Shown piece by piece: positions 51,970-61,152 of a stretch of DNA of 64,000 bases; the stretch's first letter is position 1; every line of letters starts with the position of its first letter. This DNA is from an uncultured Bacteroidaceae bacterium. GTDB lineage: Bacteria > Bacteroidota > Bacteroidia > Bacteroidales > Bacteroidaceae. The notes beneath the pieces were generated by a model that saw nothing but the letters and a program-made list of their open reading frames with translations, searched no databases and had not been told where the DNA came from. The translations under genes were made by a program, and so were the position numbers. Location of the stretch: contig CALULY010000016.1 in the NCBI GenBank assembly GCA_944321635.1, positions 1 to 64,000 of the forward strand. Direction: 5' to 3'.

Positions 51970-52021
51970 AAATCTGTTGTTAGTTTAAAAATACCTTGCC
52001 ATTCGTTAATGAAAAAGCGCA

Positions 52022-52029
52022 CAAAATTA
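52022..52029 (-). promoter_or_regulatory. -7 box of the TonB receptor-DUF5689 unit (TAATTTTG)
   Basis: Perfect TAnnTTTG on the minus strand, 53 bp before the receptor start. No -33 element at standard spacing. Confidence 0.6.
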
Positions 52030-52186
52030 ACAATAATATCCCATCCCCGTCCCACACCAAGGCGAAAACATCGGTCTACAACGCTGACATCCCGCACTTT
52101 GTTACATCGAGGTTAAAAATGGGACGGCGAGATGCCTACTCTCGCATTTTTTGCCGTATTTTGCGCAACGTTAAACACTACTAAAA

Positions 52187-53218
52187 ATGACAAGACTCAA
52201 ACTGACCATCATCCTGCTCATCGCGGCCTGCACGCTGGGCTACGCGCAAGAGAAACGGTTCGCGCTCTACTGCGTCGCATTCTACAACATGGAAAACCTC
52301 TTTGACACCATCCATGACGAGGGACGCAACGACTACGACTTCCTGCCAAGCGGGAGCTACAAGTGGAACACGCTCAAGTACCAGTCCAAGCTCAAGAACC
52401 TTTCCAAGGTCATCAGCCGCCTCGGGGGCGACAAGTTGCAAGCCATGGGTCCTGCCGCGATAGGGCTTGCCGAGGTTGAAAACAGCAAGGTGCTCGACGA
52501 CCTCGTCAGACAGGACGCTATCAAGGAGCGCGGCTACCAATACATCCATTACGAGGGTCAAGACCTGCGCGGCATAGACTGCGCCCTGCTCTACAATCCC
52601 ATGCTCTTCCAGCCGGTGGAGTCGAGCCTCGTCCCCTATGTGCACCCCGATGACACCACCTACAAGACACGTGGCTTCCTCGTGGTCTCCGGCTACATGG
52701 CAGGCGAGCGGGTAACTTTCATTGTGAACCACTGGCCTTCGCGCGCCGCCACCTCACCGGCACGCGAGAGGGCGGCGACCCAGGTGCGTGCCATCAAGGA
52801 CTCGTTGATGGTTGCCGACCCTGCCAACAAAATCATAATCATGGGAGACCTCAACGACGACCCGGTCAACAAGAGCGTCACCGAATGCCTCGGGGCGAAG
52901 CACGAGACCAAAGGCCTTGCTGCGACCGACCTCTACAACCCCTGGTGGAAGACTTTCGTCAAGCAGGGCATAGGCACGCTTATGTACAACGGCGCGTGGA
53001 ATCTCTTTGACCAGATCATCATCAGCGGCAACCTCGTAGGCAAGGACCGCAGCACCCTCAAGTTCTACAAGAACGAGGTGTTCAACCCCGACTATATGTT
53101 CCAGAAGGAGGGCAAATACAAGGGCTATCCGTTGCGCACCACCGCCGGTGGCGTCTGGCTCAACGGTTACAGCGACCACCTGCCCACACAGGTGTTCCTC
53201 ATCAAGCAGATTGACTGA
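52187..53218 (+). CDS. Exported endonuclease/exonuclease/phosphatase-family protein
   Basis: 343 residues, signal peptide about 1-20 (TLGYAQ). All EEP-fold motifs are visible: FYNMENLFDT, GLAEVENSKVLDDLV with the metal-binding Glu, NHWPSR, IIMGDLNDDPVNKSV with the Asp-x-Asn pair and GYSDHLPTQVFL with the catalytic Asp-His. Family members hydrolyse phosphodiester or phosphate-ester bonds in DNA, RNA or phospholipid head groups; the substrate is not predictable from these motifs. Divergent from the TonB receptor/DUF5689 pair with 217 bp between, which suggests a shared surface system. Confidence 0.88.
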   Translation: MTRLKLTIILLIAACTLGYAQEKRFALYCVAFYNMENLFDTIHDEGRNDYDFLPSGSYKWNTLKYQSKLKNLSKVISRLGGDKLQAMGPAAIGLAEVENSKVLDDLVRQDAIKERGYQYIHYEGQDLRGIDCALLYNPMLFQPVESSLVPYVHPDDTTYKTRGFLVVSGYMAGERVTFIVNHWPSRAATSPARERAATQVRAIKDSLMVADPANKIIIMGDLNDDPVNKSVTECLGAKHETKGLAATDLYNPWWKTFVKQGIGTLMYNGAWNLFDQIIISGNLVGKDRSTLKFYKNEVFNPDYMFQKEGKYKGYPLRTTAGGVWLNGYSDHLPTQVFLIKQID

Positions 53219-53255
53219 CGCACGCAACAGGGCACAAAGCCCAGGACCAAGGCAA

Positions 53256-53294
53256 GCGGCACGGGACGGCACAACGCCCGCGCCGCTTTTCTTA
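53256..53294 (+). terminator. Terminator after the EEP-family gene
   Basis: GCGGCACGGG pairs, with one mismatch, with CCCGCGCCGC, followed by TTTTCTTA. Confidence 0.6.
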
Positions 53295-53424
53295 TGCTCC
53301 AACCCGACGGTATGGCAAGCGGGCGCGCCAACAGCTCCCCGCCCGCAGGACGCGGCACGCAGCCATGGGGCAGGCATCGCCAGGCCATGCCACGGTGATG
53401 CCCGGGGACGAACCCGCCGGCATC

Positions 53425-53690
53425 AGGCATAGGCTCAGGTCACTCGCCGGGAAAAGTCCCATCGTGTCAGACCTAAAGTCGGATCAGGTAGGACATAAAG
53501 TCCAATGCCTCCTAATGAAAAGTATATTCAGAAGTTTTGTTTATATATTCAAAAGTTCTGTTTATATAAACAAAAGTTCTGAATATATAAACAGAACTTT
53601 TGTTTTTACTTTATGTGCGGGGCAAATGGACTTTAAGCACCGGGACACTGGCTTTCAGGTCAGACCTTGTTGGGGTTTGCGCCTGGCATC
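53425..53690. repeat. AT-rich interspersed element, copy 4
   Basis: Core palindromes at 53529, 53550, 53571 and 53592, 21 bp apart (CAGAAGTTTTG, CAAAAGTTCTG, CAAAAGTTCTG, CAGAACTTTTG). The left arm contains CTCGCCGGGAAAAGTCCCAT, then GACCTAAAGTC, GACATAAAGTCC and CCTCCTAATGAAAAGTATAT; the last is shared with copy 1. The right arm continues ACTTTATG..., GGACTTTAAGCACCGGG. It occupies most of the gap 53295-53851. Confidence 0.9.
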
Positions 53691-53851
53691 ATCAAGGCCT
53701 GTGTGCTGGGTGGAACGGTTTCCAGATGCTTGCGGCCGGCTTATGCCCAGACCCCGACGTGGTTTGCCATGGGAGCTGGCGGCGTGTTGGGCGTGGATGG
53801 ATGGCGTGATGTGCGGCGGCGGGTCGGCTTGCGTGGTCCGCGATGGCAACT

Positions 53852-53880
53852 GAAAAGGGGGAGGCTCATCGCCTCCCCCT
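53852..53880 (-). terminator. Terminator of the dipeptidyl peptidase gene
   Basis: AGGGGGAGGC / GCCTCCCCCT hairpin; the minus strand continues with TTTTC. It lies 32 bp past the minus-strand stop. Confidence 0.85.
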
Positions 53881-53911
53881 GCCTTTTCGCCTGTGTCGTG
53901 GTGTGTCTCCG

Positions 53912-55888
53912 TCACAGGGCGGAGTAATCGCGGCTGTAACGCAGCATCTGGTCGGTGTAGCTCTCGCCGTAGGTGACGCGCACATCGGTTATCGTCCCGT
54001 CCTCGGCGCGGACTGCCTCGTACCGTGGGTTGATGAATCCCTTGTAGGGTGCTATGCCCAGCCGCGCGTATCTCTGCCTGACCTCCTCGTGCAGTGCGGG
54101 GTCGATGCGTACCCCGTAGGTCTCGACGAGCTGGCGTGCGGCATCGAGGTCGCCTGTGGACTTGATGCGCTGCACTTCGGCCAGGAGCTGCGCGAAGAGT
54201 GCGCGGAGCGCGTCGTAGTCATTGACCTTGACGTAGGTCTTGCCGTCGCGCCTGACGAGCTCGACGACGTGTGCCGCGCTGCCGTGGTGCAATGCCCAGC
54301 GTGCGATGAGCTGGCGGTTGCGCATGTGGGATTCCTCGATTTGCGCCCCGGGGGCGATGCGTGCGAGCTGGGTCATCAGGCCGTTCATCATGTAGGTGTA
54401 GTAGTGCGCCTTGTAAGCCTCTGGCGAATCGAGCAGCCCCAGTTCGAGCAGCTTGGGGTCGGCTATGAAGTAGAGGCCGAAGAGGTCGGCACGCGCCTCC
54501 TCGATGGTCGCCCCGTAGGCCTTCAGCGCGTCGGGATCCGTGCCTGGCATCAGGCGGCCCGAGCCGTGGCCGAGGCACTCGTGCAGGTCTGTGTGCAACT
54601 CGTCGGTCGCGTCGCCGTAGGCCTTGATGCGGGCAAGCTCCGCAGCATCGATGACGAACTCATCCAGCAGCCCGCTGCCTGCTGCGGCGCGGTTGTAGGC
54701 ATGGGTGATGTTGCCTATGGTGACTGACTTTGAGCCGTGCACGGCACGTATCCAGTTGGAGTTGGGCAGGTTGATGCCTATGGCGGTGGCGGGGTAGAGG
54801 TCGCCGCCAAGGATTGCCGCGTCGATTACTTTGGCGCTCACGCCTTTGACTTGCGGTTTCCTGAACTGCGGGTCAACGGGCGAATGGTCCTCAAACCATT
54901 GCGCGTTGCCGCTGATTGCCTCGGTGCGGGCGGTCGCGGCGGTGTCTTTGTAATCGACCAACGCCTCCCAGCTCGCTTTGTAGCCGAGCGGGTCGCCGTA
55001 GGTCTCGATGAAGCCGTTGATGAAGTCCACCGTCGGGGCGGTGTCGCCCAGCCATGCTATCGAATAGTCGTCGAATGTCCGCAGGTCGCCCGTGGTGTAG
55101 AAGGCGATGAGCAGCTCGATCGTCCGCCTTTGGCCGTCGGTCTCGGCATATTGCCTGGCACGGTCGAGCCATTCCACGATGTGACCTATCGCTTTGCCAT
55201 ATTTGCCACCGATGCGCCACACGTCCTCGACGAGCCGCCCGTCGCGCTTGACGAGCGTGGAGTTGAGCCCCACCATCGGGGCATGGTCTCCAAAGGCGGC
55301 TTTCTGCGCGGCATAGTGCTGTTCAGCCTCATGCTGCGTCACCCCGTCGCCGTAGTAGTTGCAGGCAGATGAGGCCACGAGGTCCGCCCCGTCAGACAGG
55401 TAGACACGTTTGGTCAGGAATGCCGGGTCGAAGATGGCGCGCCGCACCTCCTGCCACAGCCCCTCGCGTGTCTGCCCCTCGTCCAATGGCAGGGCGGCGT
55501 CGGGCACGGCGGCGTAGAGGCCGGCGAGGTATTGCTCCGGGAATCCCGGCTCAAACTTGTTGCATGAGTAGTGGTGGTGGATGCCGTTGGCGAACCAGAC
55601 ACTTTTGACGTATGTCACAAGCGCGTCACGGTGCGTCCCGCCGCCGTCATGCGACGTGAGCGGCAGCACGGCCTCAAGAACTTTGCGCACCTTGAGGTTG
55701 TGGCGGCAGTTTTGGTCAAACAATATGTCACGTCCCCACAGTGCCGCCTCGCTGAGGCAGTAGGCGAGGGCTTTCTGCCGAGCGTCCAGCCGCTCGAACC
55801 CGTCTGCCTTGTAGCGGAGCATCTGTATGTCCGCGAACCTTTCGTCGGTATAGGCGAAATCGTCTCCCGCCCTTTTGTCGTTGTCCAT
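53912..55888 (-). CDS. Dipeptidyl peptidase III (M49)
   Basis: 658 residues from MDNDKRAGDDFAYTDERFAD; an in-frame ATG at 55972 adds a basic leader without signal features. A zinc exopeptidase that removes N-terminal dipeptides. The zinc motif is HECLGH, the six-residue form with Cys found in Bacteroides enzymes, and the second motif EEARADLF supplies the zinc Glu. It lacks a signal peptide, so it is probably cytoplasmic, working on imported peptides. It sits downstream of a minus-strand AraC regulator with a hairpin between them. Confidence 0.93.
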   Translation of the reverse strand: MDNDKRAGDDFAYTDERFADIQMLRYKADGFERLDARQKALAYCLSEAALWGRDILFDQNCRHNLKVRKVLEAVLPLTSHDGGGTHRDALVTYVKSVWFANGIHHHYSCNKFEPGFPEQYLAGLYAAVPDAALPLDEGQTREGLWQEVRRAIFDPAFLTKRVYLSDGADLVASSACNYYGDGVTQHEAEQHYAAQKAAFGDHAPMVGLNSTLVKRDGRLVEDVWRIGGKYGKAIGHIVEWLDRARQYAETDGQRRTIELLIAFYTTGDLRTFDDYSIAWLGDTAPTVDFINGFIETYGDPLGYKASWEALVDYKDTAATARTEAISGNAQWFEDHSPVDPQFRKPQVKGVSAKVIDAAILGGDLYPATAIGINLPNSNWIRAVHGSKSVTIGNITHAYNRAAAGSGLLDEFVIDAAELARIKAYGDATDELHTDLHECLGHGSGRLMPGTDPDALKAYGATIEEARADLFGLYFIADPKLLELGLLDSPEAYKAHYYTYMMNGLMTQLARIAPGAQIEESHMRNRQLIARWALHHGSAAHVVELVRRDGKTYVKVNDYDALRALFAQLLAEVQRIKSTGDLDAARQLVETYGVRIDPALHEEVRQRYARLGIAPYKGFINPRYEAVRAEDGTITDVRVTYGESYTDQMLRYSRDYSAL

Positions 55889-55960
55889 CTTGTCTATGTG
55901 TTTTGTCGGTTGTGTGTCTTGTGTCGTTGCCGCGTCCTTTCGCCTTTGCCCGTCAAGACG

Positions 55961-55996
55961 CACGGGCCGCAAGCCCTGATGAGGCTGCGGCCCGTG
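55961..55996 (-). terminator. Hairpin between the AraC regulator and dipeptidyl peptidase genes
   Basis: CACGGGCCGCA / TGCGGCCCGTG with a 14-base loop. The following T run on the minus strand is weak, so termination of the AraC message is possible but may be partial. Confidence 0.5.
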
Positions 55997-56026
55997 TCTG
56001 GTGCATTGTCGCTCCCGGCGCGGCGC

Positions 56027-56479
56027 TCATTGCGCGAGCTTTGAGTCGCGGTATTCCTTGGGTGTCATCCCCACGATGCGGTAAAAGGCGGCGTAGAATG
56101 ATTGGCGGTTTGAGAATCCCACCATCGTGCTGACCTCCTCTATGTTCTTGCCTGCGTAACGTTTGTCAACAAGCACGTTCATGGCTTCCTTGATGCGGTA
56201 TTCGTTGACGAGGCACGAGTAGTTCATGCCAAAACGTGAATTGATGACGGCCGACAGGTAGCGCGTGTTGGTCTTGAGGTCTTCGGCCAACGCCCTGGCG
56301 GAGTAGGATGCGTCCTTGTACTTCTTTTGCCCGACGATGATGTTCAGTATCTTGTCGTAGAGAGCATCTGCCAGTTCGGGCCTAATTAAAGAACGGTAGG
56401 CGGCGTTCTTAATCTTCCTTTCTCTGATGTTGTAGGGCATTTTCTTCACCTTCTCCCCTTGGTCTTTGAGATCACTCAT
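56027..56479 (-). CDS. AraC-family transcriptional regulator (short)
   Basis: 150 residues from MSDLKDQGEKVKKMPYNIRE; an ATG 13 codons earlier is possible, but the chosen start has a purine-rich GGAAGAAGAAAC before it. The C-terminal 100 residues form an AraC double helix-turn-helix (ARALAEDLKTNTRYLSAVIN, then VSTMVGFSNRQSFYAAFYRI then VGMTPKEYR). There is no ligand-binding or sensor domain, only a basic N-terminal region, so activity is probably controlled by its level or a partner. Similar short regulators are common in Bacteroidales. Confidence 0.85.
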   Translation of the reverse strand: MSDLKDQGEKVKKMPYNIRERKIKNAAYRSLIRPELADALYDKILNIIVGQKKYKDASYSARALAEDLKTNTRYLSAVINSRFGMNYSCLVNEYRIKEAMNVLVDKRYAGKNIEEVSTMVGFSNRQSFYAAFYRIVGMTPKEYRDSKLAQ

Positions 56480-56938
56480 GTTTCTTCTTCCTTGTTGTTT
56501 GATGCGGCGGTTCGCCACTTATTTTGATAAAACGTCAGGCAAAAGTAATGTTTCTGTCAGGAAATAATGCAATGTACCGCAATAAAATGTGTGATGTTTT
56601 TCGTCATCAAATGTTATTTTGAGTTAACCGCCCGCCGCCGGCGCGGTTATATGTGCCAAAGGGGTGCCTCACGGCATCCCCCTGGCCTCCAAAACAAAAA
56701 TCAAACTTATGGTTAGTAGTGTCGTTTACCTTTTCTTCCTGTCTTTGTTGACGTTGCAAAGGTCGGCAAGGCTGGCGGGAAGCGCAATCGCCATTTGTAG
56801 GTATTTTGCCATGGCCGTCCTCTCCCGTCATTGCCGGCACGCCGTCCGACCCCGGCGCGTCGTTTTTTTGCCTATCATTAAATAAGATAAGCTGCACTCT
56901 GGAAATTGAGAGCAAGCTCTCTTTCCACTCATTTGCAT
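56480..56938. other. Gap between the AraC regulator and miaB promoter
   Basis: No gene seen. A hairpin GGGGTGCC/GGCATCCCC lies at about 56664-56685 without a T run; the rest is AT-rich leader of the AraC gene and low-complexity DNA. Short ORFs here have no recognisable pattern. Confidence 0.5.
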
Positions 56939-56946
56939 TATCTTTG
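56939..56946 (+). promoter_or_regulatory. -7 box upstream of miaB (TATCTTTG)
   Basis: Perfect TAnnTTTG. If used, the transcript would start just before the 22-bp repeat array and carry it in a leader of about 200 nt ahead of miaB. Confidence 0.6.
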
Positions 56947-56951
56947 CGCCG

Positions 56952-57105
56952 CATACGATGGTGCTGGCGGAATCATGCAATGTTTTGCCCGGAATCATGC
57001 AATGTTTCTGGCAAAGACATAGAATGTTTTTGGTGAAAGCATACAATGTTTTTTCCGTAAGAACGCGATGCGGATAGCATTTCCATGGTATGCAAACGCA
57101 GCCCG
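56952..57105. repeat. 22-bp-period CATNNNATG array, seven units, in the miaB leader
   Basis: CATACGATG, CATGCAATG, CATGCAATG, CATAGAATG and CATACAATG begin at 56952, 56974, 56996, 57018 and 57040; a degenerate unit (AACGCGATG) follows at 57062 and CATGGTATG at 57084. All intervals are 22 bp. It is the longest array of this family and lies directly downstream of the promoter box at 56939. Confidence 0.92.
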
Positions 57106-57149
57106 CCCGCAAGGCTGACGGCAAATGCAACCCAACAACACTCAACAAC

Positions 57150-58475
57150 ATGGCAAGTGACAAGAAATTGTACATAGAGACCTACGGCTGCCAGATGAAT
57201 GTGGCAGACAGCGAGGTCGTCGCCTCGATAATGAAGATGGCAGGCTATGCCGTCTGCGACAGCATCGACGAGGCCGATGCGGTGTTGCTCAACACCTGTT
57301 CCATCAGGGACAACGCCGAGCAGAAGATTGTCAACCGCCTCGCGGCACTCGATGCCCTGAGGCGCAAGCGCGGTCATCTCATCGTCGGGGTGCTGGGCTG
57401 TATGGCCGAGAGGGTGGGGCGTGGGCTCGTCACCGAGCACAACGCCGACATTGTTGCCGGTCCGGACTCCTATCTCTCGTTGCCGGAATTGTTTGCCGCC
57501 GCCGAGATGGGCGAAAAGGCGGTGAATGTCACCCTTTCGACCACTGAGACCTACCGCGATGTCATCCCCTCGCGCATCTGTGGCGGCAAGGTCTCGGGCT
57601 TTGTGTCCATCATGCGCGGCTGCAACAATTTTTGCCACTACTGCATCGTGCCATACACGCGAGGGCGGGAACGTAGCCGCGATGTCGAGAGCATCCTTGC
57701 CGAGGTGAGGGATTTGGAAGAAAAAGGTTTCAAGGAGGTGACTTTGCTCGGGCAGAACGTCAATTCCTACCGTTTCGTACGTGATGCGGCGGTGGTGGGA
57801 TTCCCCGACCTGCTTGCCACGGTAGCTGCCGCAGTGCCCGGGATGCGCATCCGTTTCAGTACCTCCCACCCAAAGGACATGAGCGATGAGACGCTGCACG
57901 TCATAGCCGAGGTGCCCAACGTCTGCCGTCACATCCATTTGCCCGTGCAGAGCGGCAGTTCGCGCATCCTGCGTCTGATGAACCGCAAGTACACCCGTGA
58001 GTGGTATCTCTCGCGTGTCGATGCCATCCGCCGCATCATCCCCGGATGCGGGCTCAGCACCGACATCTTTTGCGGCTACCATTCGGAGACGGAGGAGGAT
58101 CATGCCGAGTCTCTGTCGCTGATGAGGGAGTGCGCCTACGATTCGGCGTTCATGTTCAAGTATTCCGAGCGACCTGGCACCTACGCCTCCAAGCATCTCC
58201 CCGACGATGTGCCAGAGGATGTGAAGATTCGCCGTTTGAACGAGATAATAGCATTGCAGACCCAGCTCTCGGCGGAGAGCAATGCCCGCGACGAGGGCAA
58301 GACTTTCGCCGTGTTGGTCGAGGGGGTTTCCAAGCGGTCGCGTGAGCAGTTGTTTGGCCGCACCGAGCAAAACAAGGTTGTGGTCTTTGACCGCGCCGGG
58401 GCAAGGATAGGCGAGACAGTCGATGTCAAGATCAATGGCTCGACAGCCGCAACTCTGTTGGGCGAAAGGGTCTGA
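57150..58475 (+). CDS. miaB: tRNA-2-methylthio-N6-dimethylallyladenosine synthase MiaB
   Basis: 441 residues from MASDKKLYIETYGCQMNVAD; an ATG at 57090 lies in the repeat-bearing leader. A radical-SAM methylthiotransferase acting on i6A37 of tRNAs reading U-starting codons. N-terminal UPF0004 domain with cluster cysteines (YGCQMN, LNTCSIRDNAEQK, GVLGCMAERVG). The radical-SAM motif CNNFCHYC is followed by IVPYTRGRERSR, and the C-terminal TRAM domain includes RSREQLFGRTEQNKVVVF. The RGRERSRD sequence favours MiaB over MtaB or RimO. Monocistronic, with a terminator after it. Confidence 0.95.
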   Translation: MASDKKLYIETYGCQMNVADSEVVASIMKMAGYAVCDSIDEADAVLLNTCSIRDNAEQKIVNRLAALDALRRKRGHLIVGVLGCMAERVGRGLVTEHNADIVAGPDSYLSLPELFAAAEMGEKAVNVTLSTTETYRDVIPSRICGGKVSGFVSIMRGCNNFCHYCIVPYTRGRERSRDVESILAEVRDLEEKGFKEVTLLGQNVNSYRFVRDAAVVGFPDLLATVAAAVPGMRIRFSTSHPKDMSDETLHVIAEVPNVCRHIHLPVQSGSSRILRLMNRKYTREWYLSRVDAIRRIIPGCGLSTDIFCGYHSETEEDHAESLSLMRECAYDSAFMFKYSERPGTYASKHLPDDVPEDVKIRRLNEIIALQTQLSAESNARDEGKTFAVLVEGVSKRSREQLFGRTEQNKVVVFDRAGARIGETVDVKINGSTAATLLGERV

Positions 58476-58507
58476 GCTGTCACGCGACGGTCTGATGGCC
58501 ACAAAAG

Positions 58508-58551
58508 GCAGGCCCATCGTCCCGGTCGGGATGGTGGGTTTGCTTTTTTGA
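58508..58551 (+). terminator. Terminator after miaB
   Basis: GCAGGCCCATC pairs imperfectly with GATGGTGGGTTTGC, followed by TTTTTT. Confidence 0.75.
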
Positions 58552-58650
58552 TGCAGTGCCCTGCAACTTGCGTGCAATGCCGGTGTCACGGTTACAGGGC
58601 TTTTTGTCGCATTTTTCCCCATCCATCCCCTTGTGTGCGATAAAAAGGCG

Positions 58651-58658
58651 TAATTTTG
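58651..58658 (+). promoter_or_regulatory. -7 box of the glutamine synthetase promoter (TAATTTTG)
   Basis: Perfect TAnnTTTG, 79 bp before the start at 58738. TTGTG at 58631 is a weak -33 candidate. Confidence 0.6.
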
Positions 58659-58722
58659 CGCCGTCAGCTTGCAAAAGCACGGCAGGTGCGGTGCTGCGGC
58701 TTGCATTAATACATATAATAAT

Positions 58723-58728
58723 AGGAGG
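58723..58728 (+). promoter_or_regulatory. Strong Shine-Dalgarno (AGGAGG)
   Basis: AGGAGG lies 9 nt before the ATG at 58738. It fixes the glutamine synthetase start and is unusually strong for a Bacteroidetes gene. Confidence 0.7.
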
Positions 58729-58737
58729 AAACGAGAG

Positions 58738-60927
58738 ATGTCATTGCTCAGATTCAGAGTAGTCAAGGAAGGCTTCGGCAAAAAAGCCGTGGCAGTGGAT
58801 GAACCGCAAGGGAGGCCGCCGCGCTACTTCGGCCAGCAAGTGTTCAACCGCGAGAAGATGTTTGCCTATCTGCCCAAGAAGGCGTATGACGCGGTGATTT
58901 CGGCCATTGACAACAAGCGTCCATTGAGCCGTGAGACAGCCGACGCGGTGGCCAAGGGCATGAAACATTGGGCGATGGACATGGGAGCGACGCACTACAC
59001 GCACTGGTTGCACCCCCTCACCGACGGGACGGCTGAGAAACATGACTCGTTCATCGAGCCCGACGGCAAAGGTGGTGTGGTCGAGGAGTTCTCAGGCAAG
59101 TTGCTCATACAACAGGAGGTTGATGCTTCGAGTTTCCCAAACGGAGGCATCCGCAACACATTCGAGGCACGCGGCTATTCGGCCTGGGACATCAGTTCGC
59201 CTGCTTTCATCATAGGCAAGACGTTGTGCATCCCCACGATATTCATATCCTACACAGGCGAGTCTTTGGACTACAAAACCCCGCTTTTGCGCGCACTCAA
59301 CACCATGGACGAGGCGGCCACGCAGGTCTGCCGTCTGTTTGACGAGACGGTTGGGCGCGTCTATTCCTATCTTGGGTGGGAACAAGAGTATTTCCTGGTG
59401 GATGAATCGCTCGTTGTCGCCCGTCCCGACATCGTTATGACGGGACGCACGTTGATGGGGCATGAGAGCGCGAAAAACCAGCAACTTGAGGATCACTACT
59501 TCGGGTCTATTCCTTCGCGTGTCGAGGCCTTTATGCGTGACTTGGAGATTGAGTGCCACAAGCTCGGCATCCCGGCCAAGACGCGGCACAATGAGGTCGC
59601 GCCTAACCAATTTGAGATGGCGCCGATTTACGAAGAGACCAACATAGCCAATGACCACAACCTCTTGCTCATGTCCATCATGAAGGAGGTGGCAAAGCGT
59701 CACAACTTCCGCGTGCTGCTCCATGAGAAGCCTTTTGCAGGGGTGAATGGTTCGGGCAAGCACTGCAACTGGTCGCTGGGTACGGACACGGGCGTGCCGC
59801 TCTTCACACCCGGCAAAACGCCTGAGCAGAACTTGCAATTCCTCGTCTTCATGGTCAATGTCCTGTCCGCCGTCTGGAAGCACAACGGCCTGCTCAAGGC
59901 CAGCATCTCGTCAGCAAGCAATGCTTACCGTTTGGGGGCGAATGAGGCTCCACCGGCCATCATATCCATCTTCATGGGCAAGCAGATGAGCGGCGTGATT
60001 GACAAGCTGCTGTCATCGACCACGGACGCATTCCTCAACATCGACGGCAAGTCCCAGGTGACGCTTGACCTGCCCCAGACGACCGAATTGATGATTGACA
60101 ACACCGACCGCAACCGCACTTCGCCGTTTGCCTTCACTGGCAACCGTTTCGAATTCCGTGCCGTAGGCTCGTCGGCAAACTGTGCCTCGGCGATGATTGC
60201 GCTCAACGCGGCCGTGGCAAACGAGCTCATGGAATTCAAGTCCGCCGTCGATGCCCGCATGGCTGGTGGGGACGGCAAGATGCAAGCCATCGTGACAGTG
60301 CTGCGCCAGATGCTTGCCGAGTGCAAGGACATCGTTTTTGACGGAAACGGTTACAGCGACGAGTGGAAGGCCGAAGCAGCCCGCCGTGGCCTTGATTGCG
60401 AGACGAGCATCCCTCTGATCTTCGACCGCTACCTCAGCAAGGAAAGTGTCGAGATGTTCAAGAACACCGGTGTGTTCAACGAACTTGAACTCAAGGCGCG
60501 CAACGAGGTCAAGTGGGAGATATACACCAAAAAGATACAAATCGAGGCGCGTGTCCTCGGCGACCTCGCACTCAACCACATCGTCCCCGTTGCCACACGC
60601 TACCAGTCCGTATTGCTGGACAACGCACTCAAGATGAAACAGCTCTTCACTCCCGACAAAGCAGAGGCTTTGGCGAGCCAGGACATCGAGGAGATAGAGA
60701 AGATCGCCGGGCACATCACCGCCATCCGCAGCCAGGTCGGAGAGATGGTCGAGGCACGCAAGGTGGCCAACCGCATAACAAGCGAGCGTGACAAGGCCAT
60801 CGCCTACCATGACACCGTTGCCCCTTTGCTTGACACCATCCGCCGTCACATCGACAAGCTGGAACTCATGGTGGACAACCAGATGTGGCCGCTGCCCAAA
60901 TACCGCGAACTGCTCTTCATCAAGTGA
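58738..60927 (+). CDS. glnN: Glutamine synthetase type III
   Basis: 729 residues from MSLLRFRVVKEGFGKKAVAV, the usual GSIII size (type I is about 470). It makes glutamine from glutamate, ammonia and ATP and forms dodecamers. GSIII features are visible: KHDSFIEPDGKGGVVEEFSG, GWEQEYFLVDESLV, IPAKTRHNEVAPNQFEMAPI, the ATP-site LHEKPFAGVNGSGKHCNWSL, and NRTSPFAFTGNRFEFRAVGS. Its own promoter box, strong ribosome site and terminator make it monocistronic. No nitrogen regulator gene is next to it in this window. Confidence 0.96.
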   Translation: MSLLRFRVVKEGFGKKAVAVDEPQGRPPRYFGQQVFNREKMFAYLPKKAYDAVISAIDNKRPLSRETADAVAKGMKHWAMDMGATHYTHWLHPLTDGTAEKHDSFIEPDGKGGVVEEFSGKLLIQQEVDASSFPNGGIRNTFEARGYSAWDISSPAFIIGKTLCIPTIFISYTGESLDYKTPLLRALNTMDEAATQVCRLFDETVGRVYSYLGWEQEYFLVDESLVVARPDIVMTGRTLMGHESAKNQQLEDHYFGSIPSRVEAFMRDLEIECHKLGIPAKTRHNEVAPNQFEMAPIYEETNIANDHNLLLMSIMKEVAKRHNFRVLLHEKPFAGVNGSGKHCNWSLGTDTGVPLFTPGKTPEQNLQFLVFMVNVLSAVWKHNGLLKASISSASNAYRLGANEAPPAIISIFMGKQMSGVIDKLLSSTTDAFLNIDGKSQVTLDLPQTTELMIDNTDRNRTSPFAFTGNRFEFRAVGSSANCASAMIALNAAVANELMEFKSAVDARMAGGDGKMQAIVTVLRQMLAECKDIVFDGNGYSDEWKAEAARRGLDCETSIPLIFDRYLSKESVEMFKNTGVFNELELKARNEVKWEIYTKKIQIEARVLGDLALNHIVPVATRYQSVLLDNALKMKQLFTPDKAEALASQDIEEIEKIAGHITAIRSQVGEMVEARKVANRITSERDKAIAYHDTVAPLLDTIRRHIDKLELMVDNQMWPLPKYRELLFIK

Positions 60928-60977
60928 TGCGCCGTGCCTCCCGGCCATGATGCCTGGGGCGAAAGGCGTGACACACG

Positions 60978-61014
60978 ATCCCCGCGTGGAAGACAACCCA
61001 TGCGGGGATTTTTG
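60978..61014 (+). terminator. Terminator after glutamine synthetase
   Basis: ATCCCCGCGTGG (from 60978) pairs with CCCATGCGGGGAT (to 61009), followed by TTTT. Confidence 0.88.
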
Positions 61015-61152
61015 TATCTGGCAGGTACCGCCTGCATCATCCGGCACAAGCACAGCCGATACCGTATGCAGATGGCGCAATCATGCGCTGCTGCCGCCGT
61101 GTGCCGTGCGACGAAATACCAACAAATAGCGGTTTGAGCCAGCCAGTACCGC

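Noticed and set aside
56660-56690. Terminator upstream of miaB
   Set aside because: GGGGTGCC/GGCATCCCC forms a stem but no T run follows on either strand.
56952-57105. CRISPR or minisatellite array
   Set aside because: Only 9 of 22 bases are conserved, spacers are 13 bp, and the same short pattern recurs at five loci, unlike CRISPR. It is kept as its own repeat family.
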